NCBI GenBank assembly: GCA_036936605.1
Contig: JAUPFV010000005.1
Span: forward strand, 74,288,885 to 74,352,884
DNA from: Limnanthes douglasii subsp. nivea
Taxonomy: Eukaryota; Streptophyta; Magnoliopsida; Brassicales; Limnanthaceae
DNA: 64,000 nucleotides
Direction of reading: 5' to 3'
Part shown: piece by piece, positions 56,896-64,000 of the stretch
Position numbering within the stretch: position 1 is the stretch's first letter
Layout of the letters: every line of letters begins with the position of its first letter
Notes under the pieces: model-generated
Seen by the model: only the letters and a program-made list of their open reading frames with translations
What the model was told of the DNA's origin: nothing
Databases searched by the model: none
Position numbers and translations under genes: made by a program

Positions 56896-57186
56896 ATTCG
56901 TCTATGTATACGAGTTAGTTCGCATTTCTACTCATCCAACCAATGCACGAACCTAAAAAAATATATGTTTATATTCTAGAGTTTAGATAGCATCGACAAC
57001 TCCAAGAGAAAGATAAATGATATATTTTGTTATAACAATACTGCTTCGTTACCTCATCAAAGAAAATTCATATAACTTAATAATTAAACCATTTGTGCTA
57101 TCACTAACACCAACACTCACACCGTAGGTAGATGTGAGATTACGTCCGTTGTTTATAAAACAATAAACCCACATCGAACGAGACTT
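56896..57186 (-). pseudogene. Decayed genomic duplicate of FMT exons 9-10 and adjoining introns
   Basis: Aligns to 30108-30415 of the formyltransferase gene over about 290 bp: start of exon 10 (CCAATGCACGAACCT identical), the intron before it (ATCGACAACTCCAAGAGA), exon 9 (CTCATCAAAG) and the intron before exon 9 (ATTAAACCATTTGTGC, AACCCACAT). Introns are retained, so it arose by DNA-level duplication, not from mRNA. Coding frames are destroyed. Same orientation as the functional gene. Confidence 0.85.
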
Positions 57187-58154
57187 CTGATAATGTTAAA
57201 AATAATCATCGACAATTACAAGTTATATTCTTTTTGGTCTTTAAGTTTTTATTGTAGGTACTAATCTTGAATTTTTGATATTGTTCTTTCCTAAAATAAT
57301 TTATAATAATTAAAAGAATAATATTTATTGAAATCTTAAAACTTGAAATTACAAGATAAAAAATTATATATATATATATATATCAAAATAAGATTGTTAG
57401 TAAAAAAAGTAGTTTTAACCCAAATTTAATTTTTTGAAGGGAACTTGCAACCGTTACTCAATAAGTATGCACCAAGTCAATCCTAAATTTGACGCAGTAG
57501 TCTACAAACTAATGCCAGAAGGTAAATCACAGAAAATAACAGGTACAACCAAAAAAATATTTATAAAAAAACTCGAACTCATAACTACAAACATATCTTA
57601 CTCAACCAACTCCGCTACCACTTTCAGCAAAATTTAAATATTTTTATTAATAAAAAAAGTGATCACAAAGTGCTAAGATTTGCTACGATAATTTACCTTT
57701 ATATTTTGTATATTAACTATTCATACAATTAAATCTACTTTACATTCAATCACAATCCTTTTGATCTATTTGCCATAACACTTTTTAACATTTTAATATA
57801 TTTAAATTCATCATTCTCCAAATACCCTACCCTATCAAATCACCGTCAATAATATTCAAGAACATACACCATCTGAAATTCTCAATACAAATTCTTTTAA
57901 GAAAACCGCATCACTTGTGTTTTGATATTTTCGTGGGTTGTTTGAGAGGGTAGTGCATTTCGAGAATGGTAAACTTAAATATATTAAAATGTTAAAGAGT
58001 TATGATAAATATGTTAAGAGCTGAATTAATTTTATCAATAGTTAATATATGAAATACAAAACTAAATTATTCCAACAAATTTCACAATCACTTTAAAATA
58101 ACTTTTTTATTAATAAAAAATATACAAAACTATTTTTATTATTAACAATCTTTA
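57187..58154. other. AT-rich sequence
   Basis: Contains a (TA)n microsatellite at about 57367-57385. An open frame at 57434-57637 has no domain; a few of its bases resemble FMT intron sequence but not enough to call. Another (TA)n lies at 58154-58172, next to the LINE 3' end. Confidence 0.4.
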
Positions 58155-58501
58155 TATATATATATATATATTTGTCAAAATTGAGAAATATATTGATATC
58201 AAAGCTTAATTACAATAACAACAAGACTATAGGGACTCAAACGAAATTTCTCCAAAAGTCCAAATTTAAACTTTAAACCTATAACAAAATAATCGTTGCA
58301 GAAACAAACACTAATCTTCACCCTACTTCTCAACAACACATCGATCTCTCCAACTCCGGCCACCCAATCAACCATCAACGGAAAGAAAGGAAAATATATG
58401 AAATGCTTTCACCTTAGACTACAACATTTATACAAGAAAAAAAGGAACTAGAATTTGAATCGGATTGAGCAGAAAACAGAGCAGCAACCAAGCATCAGGG
58501 A

Positions 58502-59756
58502 CAGGGGCAGATCCAGGATTAGAATTTAGGGTGTGCCAAAAATATCATTGAACTAAAAAAAGTCCGAGTAATATATAGTCAAAATACATTAATATACTAT
58601 TACAACTAAAAATGAAAATCTATTTCTAGTCTAAACGTAATTGCATTCTTCTCTTACTCATGCCTTGAAAGCGCTTGATAATATCTCGATCATCGATTGT
58701 AGCAAACACTTCTTTCTCCACAAATGTCACTACGCTATCATTAAGCCATGGATTGGACATTCGATTTCTCAACTCATTCTTCACATATTTCATACTAGAA
58801 AATACTCGCTCAACACTTGCGGTGGCCACCGGTAATGAGAAAGCTAGCTTTAAAAGCTTGTACACAAATCCAAACGTTTTGTGTTTTTTTGTACGCACAA
58901 GAGTCCTACATAGATCCAAGATACTCTTCAAATCGGAAAATTAGCGTCCATCTTCACACACTTAATATAAGTCTCAAGTTGGCTAGACAACTCTTTATCA
59001 CTAACATCCACAAAGTCATTTGGGTATAATCTTGCCAACCTCACAAGTGAGTTAGTGTCAAAACCTTGAAATGAAGAACAAGGATTCAAACATGCCACAC
59101 AATTCAACAACTCAACATTTTCGGGTGTAAATCGATCATTCAACTCTTGCATTACACAATCTATGACATGTAAAAAACAATCATTCTTGAAATTGATTTC
59201 AAAACCTGAAATTCTCTTTATAAATCAAAGGATTCCACTAATTCTCAAATTGATTTCTTAACATACTTTGTAGGAAATTCTAAAAGCACATTAACATACC
59301 CGATTCTCAAATTGATTTCTTAACATAGTAGAAAATACTAAAAGCACATTGACATACCTAAAATCAAAGGATTCCACTGCTTCAGTGCTGCGTTTTTATG
59401 TTTGTAAGAGAAAATAGGTGATTTTGATTGAGGAGGAGATGGTAGAGAAGACTGCTGCGTTTGAGGAGAGAGAAAGAGAGAAGCGGATTACACTGCTTCA
59501 GTGCTGCGTCTTTTATGTTTGTAAAAGAAAATATGTTAAAAATAAAAAAAATAAAAGATTTTTCTATTTTTTTGTAGATTTAGGGTTTAGTTGAGGGCAA
59601 AATAAGAAAGGAAAAAAAGAACAATTTAGGGTGATCCAAGGTTTGAACTCTAGACCTCGAGGTTAAAAACTGAACACTCTAACCACTACACTAAACTTAT
59701 TTTTAGAATTTAGGGTGGTCCATGGCATACATGGCCACCCCTTAGATCCGCCCCTG
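58502..59756 (-). mobile_element. hAT DNA transposon derivative, 1255 bp
   Basis: Perfect 8-bp target duplication ATCAGGGA (58494-58501 and 59757-59764). Terminal inverted repeats CAGGGGCAGATCCAGG (left) and CAGGGGCGGATCTAAG (right, reverse complement). It retains only the C-terminal part of a transposase on the minus strand (about 59215-58626), so it is an internal deletion derivative. It interrupts the RNase H/3' UTR end of LINE-B and is younger than it. Confidence 0.95.
58626..59215 (-). pseudogene. hAT transposase C-terminal fragment with dimerisation domain
   Basis: QELNDRFTPENVELLNCVAC, then LARLYPNDFVDVSDKEL (59152-58928), a one-base frame change near 58930, then LKLAFSLPVATASVERVFSS, KYVKNELRNRMSNPWLNDSV (58931-58626): the hAT C-terminal dimerisation region of the zinc-finger/DUF4371 plant type. 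The N-terminal BED or TTF zinc finger and most of the catalytic core are absent. Confidence 0.92.
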
Positions 59757-61377
59757 ATCAGGGAGTTAGCTAATGTAGCTGATACCCAAACTTTCCAACA
59801 CAAAAATAGAGAGAAGCTCTGGGGGTGCATCAAACTGGTGAACATCAATGTTCTGCTTACACTTGAATGTCCACTTCGCTGGCAGCTCTGTTTTGGATAC
59901 GAGGAACAAATTATATGGTCATGGTAGGGTAGATGAGGCTTCTGCAGATTGTTATTAAAGATTTCAGAAGCAAATGATATTTCCATTTAGCAAGATAATC
60001 CACTAAAGCTTGACAATCATATTCAATGTCCACGTTTTTCCAGCCTTTCTCACGACAAAGCAGCAGTTCTTCCATTAAAGCTCGAGTTTGTGCAACAGTT
60101 GGGGATAGCTTTCCAAAGGTCTTTCTCAGACCTTTCACCATATCTCCATTTGAATTTCTGACAATCATGCTCCGGCAGCTTCACTGTTTTGAATACAAGC
60201 TGCATCTACATTCAGCTTCACCTTGTCTCCTTTTGGATGAGACCATTTGATGTAAGTCACCTTACTGAACTTATCAAACATAGAATTACAACCCAGAGTT
60301 GTTCCTGCATCATAAGCCTTAAACCAATGTTTTTTAGTTAGCTTCTTTGAAATGTCCAGACTACACAGAATTTTGTTAACATGGTATATTGCAGAATCTA
60401 TTGAAGGACTTTTATTTTTGAACTTTAGATCATTTCTACTTTTCCAAATAATCCAGCAAATAATCAGAGGAATAACATGAGTTATATGGACTCTACAGTT
60501 TGAAAACTAAAACCATTCTCGAACCATATGTGTTAAAGTCATATAATTCTCAATTCTAATGTTACATAACAAGCTAAAATGATTCCAAATGCTCCAAACA
60601 TATTTGTAGTTCACAAACAAATGATTTTTGGTTTCACAATTTTGACAGAATATGCATTTAGATGCTAAACTAACATGCCTAACTTGCATAATAGAATCAA
60701 TTGGTAAGTATTTTCTAATGAGCTTCCACAAAAAGAAAGAATACTCCATTGGAGTTAGCTGATTCCAAAAAAAATTGAACAACGAGGATTTGTTGAAGCG
60801 TTGCCTTGTGTCGTTCCAAGTATGCTTTGTATTGAAATCCATAGTAGGAGAATCAGACCATATCAATAAGTCTTTCTTAAGGGGATTGACTTTGAAAAGA
60901 GATATTTGATTAATTCTGTTTCACTTAGGAAGTTGCTAAGCGTATCAATATCCCACTTCCCATCTTTCCAGAAATTGTTAACTTTCTGGTCAAGAAACAA
61001 GAGATTGGCAGTAGAGTCTCTATGATCCATGATAGGAGCCTGGTTATGCCATTTCTCAACCCAAAAATCCATGTCGCCACTGCCAATTATCCACCTGATG
61101 TTAGATTCAGCATAATCTTTAATCATAGTCAGCTTCTTCCAAGTGTGAGAGCCAGTTTTAGCACACCTTCAATAGTCTTTACCATCTTCAACTATTGAAA
61201 TCTTCAAAAGAAGCAAACCTTTAACACGAAGAAACTTCTAAAACCACATCTTCAACACCAGAGCTTCCTTGCCAAATTTTAACACACCAAATCTTCAGTA
61301 CCAAAGTTCCTTTGCCAAATCTGAAAATATGAGCAAACTAACAACAACCTACTTGATAAGATAATCCTTATTACAAA

Positions 61378-63990
61378 CTACTCCGAATTTGAATTTATAT
61401 AACCAAGGCCCAAACTTTCTAGAAGAACTATTGTTAAAAGTTTATTAGGGGTTTGAAACTGAGAGAAACTTAATTTTTTGTTGCATCTCAAAGTCCATTT
61501 AGTAAGCCAATCGGCTGCTTGACTCTGGACTCTGGATATACGCTTAATACTCATTTCATAAGTAATCATTCACTTGCAAATAGAGAGTAAAGAAGTAAGA
61601 GAATCTGCATAAGATGAAATTTGGGGAAATGAGATATTGACTTTTGGGCTGATGACTGGCATAATTAGCCTCCCATTCTTGACCATAATACAACATGGTT
61701 CATCGATGCCAAAATTAATACCTTCTGGAAAAAATAAATTTTGGGACATAGCCTCTAAGAAGGTTATAAACTTTGAAACCTAACTGATCAAGCATAGTAG
61801 ATATTCTGCTTTGCTGAAGCTTCTTAGATACAGTGATCTTAGTCTTCTCCTTGTTGATAGATTGCCCTGAAACTTGCTGGTAGTTATCAAGAAAGATGCT
61901 TAATTTATCAATAGATAACTGTAAACTGTTAGTGAAATGAGTATATCATCAAGAAATACTAAGCACGAGACCATGTGAGTTGTTCTAAATGAAAATTTCA
62001 TTTTATTGTTTAGCTTGAACAGATTGATAAGACCTTTAGTAAGGACCTTTTTCCCTAATATAAAAAGGCTCGGAGACAAGGGATCACCATGTCTCAAACC
62101 TCTTTTAGAGTTAAAGTAACCTATTATACTACCATTAATCATCATAGAGATGTTTACATCTCTAACAAGATTATGATCAGGTTAACGAATTCCTTAGAGA
62201 AGCCAAAAGTCAGGAGAACCTTAGCAATGAAGGAAAAAGAGATTATATCGAATGCCTTGGACATATCTAATTAAATTATAACATTTTATGACTTTGGTTT
62301 TCTGTTTAAATCATGCACCAACTCCTTAGCAATTAGGATATTATCATGAATGAATTTATCCTTGACATAAGCTCCTTGATAAGAAGAAATTATTTTAGGT
62401 AAAATCTTAGCTAGTGTAGAGTTTAATAGTTTAGATATAATTTTATTAGTCATAGTACATAAACATATAGGTCTATACTTACTCCAACAGGTAGGATTAG
62501 TAGTCTTAGGAATTAAACAAAGACCACTAGCGAAAAATACCTTTTGGGATATTATTACTTTGAAGTAAATGGTTAAGAGTATTGCAAAAGTTAGCTTTAA
62601 TGATCTTCTAGTACACTTTGTAGAAATAGATGTCATAGTCGTCAATTCCAGCAGCGCTTGAAGGATTCATAGTGTTGATGGTAGCCCAAATTTCCTCTTC
62701 ATTAGTGAGATTGAGAAGGGAAATGTTGTCATCATTTGAGACCAGGTTAGTAATGTTATCAAAAAAATTATTGTTCATTAAATCATCATTTGTACTTGTG
62801 TTGCTATAATGGGAATCAGTAAGGACCTCTTTGAAATAGTTTTCAGCAATAATGGGAATCAGTAAGGACCTCTTTGAAATAGTTTTCAGCAGACTTCCCA
62901 ATTTCAGCAGAGTTGTAAATCCAATTGTTATTATCCTTGATGCTTTTAATAGTATTATTTATTCTCTTCCTAGAAACATAGGGATGATATAGCTTAGTGT
63001 TATGATCCTCATCCTTGAGCCAGTTGCTGTAACATTTCTTCTTCCAAAAGTCCTCCTCCATCCTTAAAGCTTGAATGTGCAAGCTATTAGCTTTGTCTAA
63101 TTCAGCCTTGCACACATAATTGTTAGTATTAATAAAGATTGCTTCCTTATTCCTTAATTCATCTTCAGTATCTTTGACCTTGTTAAAGATGTTCCTAAAA
63201 TGGTTGATGTTCCAATCTTTTAAACAACTCTTAAGCCTTCTTAACTTATGCCAATAGACATAAATAGGGTTTTCATTCATGTTGAGATTCCATTTATGTT
63301 CAACAATCTTAATAAAACTGTCACTATAAGTCCACGTGTTCATAAATTTAAAAGATTTTGTTGTTAGTTAATTTATTGACGGAAGTAGAGATAAAAAAAG
63401 AGCATGGTCAGAACAAGTTCTGACTATGTGAAGAACCTGGGTATCCTTGAATATAATAGAACATTGGTTGTTGAACAAAGCCCGATCTAATCTCTTCTAC
63501 TTAGTAATTCTACTCCATGTGTATCTCGGACCAACATACCCAGCGTCTTCTAATTGACAATCACTAATTGCATCATTAAATTCTTGAATATTGTTATGAC
63601 AAATAGCAGTGCAATCCAATTGCTCATTAGTAGAAGCCACGATATTAAAATCATCTACAATAAGTTACCCATGATTAGTTGAAGCAAAATTTCTAATTTG
63701 ATATTATAACTCTTTTTTTGTAATCTTTGGCATTTCGCATAGATAACAGTCAAGAAAATGATATTCTCTAATCCAGGGAGAGTAACATCAAGATGTAAGC
63801 ATTGAATATTATCATTGAGAACTTTAATACTGATATCATCACTCAAAAACATCCATATTTTGTTGGAGGTATTACTAGTGAAGTTATAGAAACCAAGACT
63901 AGTACCAATCTCTTCTATTTTCTCCACCTTGATAATTGGTTCTTGAATGGCAAAAATATTAATTTTTTTCTGTAAAAATCATAGAATTCA
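61378..63990 (-). mobile_element. LINE-A: L1-type retrotransposon, runs off the right edge
   Basis: Minus-strand element continuing beyond 64000. 63990-63350: endonuclease (YTWSR, then RLDRALFNNQ near 63500; SDHALFL near 63400). 63343-62800: linker ORF (INHFRNIFNKVKDTEDEL). 62645-61750: reverse transcriptase with LIPKT, YRPICLCTMTNKIISKLL, SSYQGAYVKDKFIHDNIL, INGSIIGYFNSKRGLRHGDP and a degenerate LDDILI where FADD is expected. The RT then joins an RNase H end (RISRVQSQAADWLTKW, 61570-61378) with the zinc region missing. A 43-bp tandem duplication (62806-62848, 62849-62891) shifts the frame in the linker. Confidence 0.85.
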
Positions 63991-64000
63991 ATCTTCTGAT

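Larger units (their letters stand above)
58170..61160 (-). mobile_element. LINE-B: 5'-truncated L1-type retrotransposon, split by a hAT element
   Basis: Minus-strand 3' half of a plant L1-type LINE. 61160-60860: C-terminal part of the RT ORF (HTWKKLTMIKDYAESNIRWI, then WVEKWHN). 60866-60507: zf-RVT zinc region (FFLWKLIRKYLPIDS, CIFCQNCETKNHLF). 60250-59765: RNase H (EELLLCREKGWKNVDIEYDC, QALVDYLAKW). The 3' UTR continues beyond the hAT insertion (58502-59756) to about 58170, where a TA-rich run marks the end. No endonuclease or RT core is present: 5' truncation, as is usual for LINEs. Confidence 0.85.

Overview
The window is nuclear DNA of a flowering plant, probably a eudicot. This rests on Tat-type Ty3/gypsy and Ty1/copia retrotransposons primed by plant-type tRNA sites, plant MULE, hAT and L1-type elements, and one intron-rich organellar methionyl-tRNA formyltransferase gene. 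The species cannot be named from the sequence. Only one conserved host gene is intact; most of the rest is nested mobile DNA in AT-rich spacer.

Layout. 1-9120: an old, decayed Tat-lineage element (integrase 441-1470, antisense ORF remnant 5990-9120). It is broken by a young copia (1964-5912, TSD AAAAC, reverse transcriptase deleted) and a 427-bp foldback MULE-MITE (8227-8653, 9-bp TSD). 10300-13200: a decayed copia. 14350-15200: a gypsy integrase remnant. 16859-26599: a complete 9.74-kb MULE (9-bp TSD GTATAATAA). It holds a FAR1-like/MULE-transposase/SWIM/OTU gene, three small mutually paralogous SANT-like genes, a plant-mobile-domain gene, three arrays of CCGGCGG palindromes and clusters of E2F-like promoter motifs. 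26721-27787 and 33327-34342: two 1-kb non-autonomous MULEs of one family, each with a perfect 9-bp TSD and internal hairpin repeats. They bracket the 11-exon formyltransferase gene (28417-33131, minus strand).

34780-45208: a full-length Tat-type gypsy element (419-bp LTRs, TSD CTCAT) with dual RNase H and a spliced antisense ORF. 45426-48720: a 26-bp minisatellite interrupted by a 795-bp TRIM, then an 87-bp tandem array. 52250-53190: a copia 3' remnant. 55290-56071: a 24-bp minisatellite in inverted orientation. 56896-57186: a decayed genomic duplicate of part of the formyltransferase gene. 58170-63990: two L1-type LINE remnants on the minus strand, one split by a 1255-bp hAT element with an 8-bp TSD.

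The best candidate for something undescribed is the 9.74-kb MULE. Its gene set (transposase fused to an OTU protease, PMD protein, three diverged SANT-like paralogues with TTGGCGGGA-rich promoters) and its dispersed CCGGCGG palindromes look like one multi-protein transposition or anti-silencing module. The larger genes now carry stops and frameshifts, so this copy is probably not autonomous. All family calls come from reading the sequence; no database search was run.
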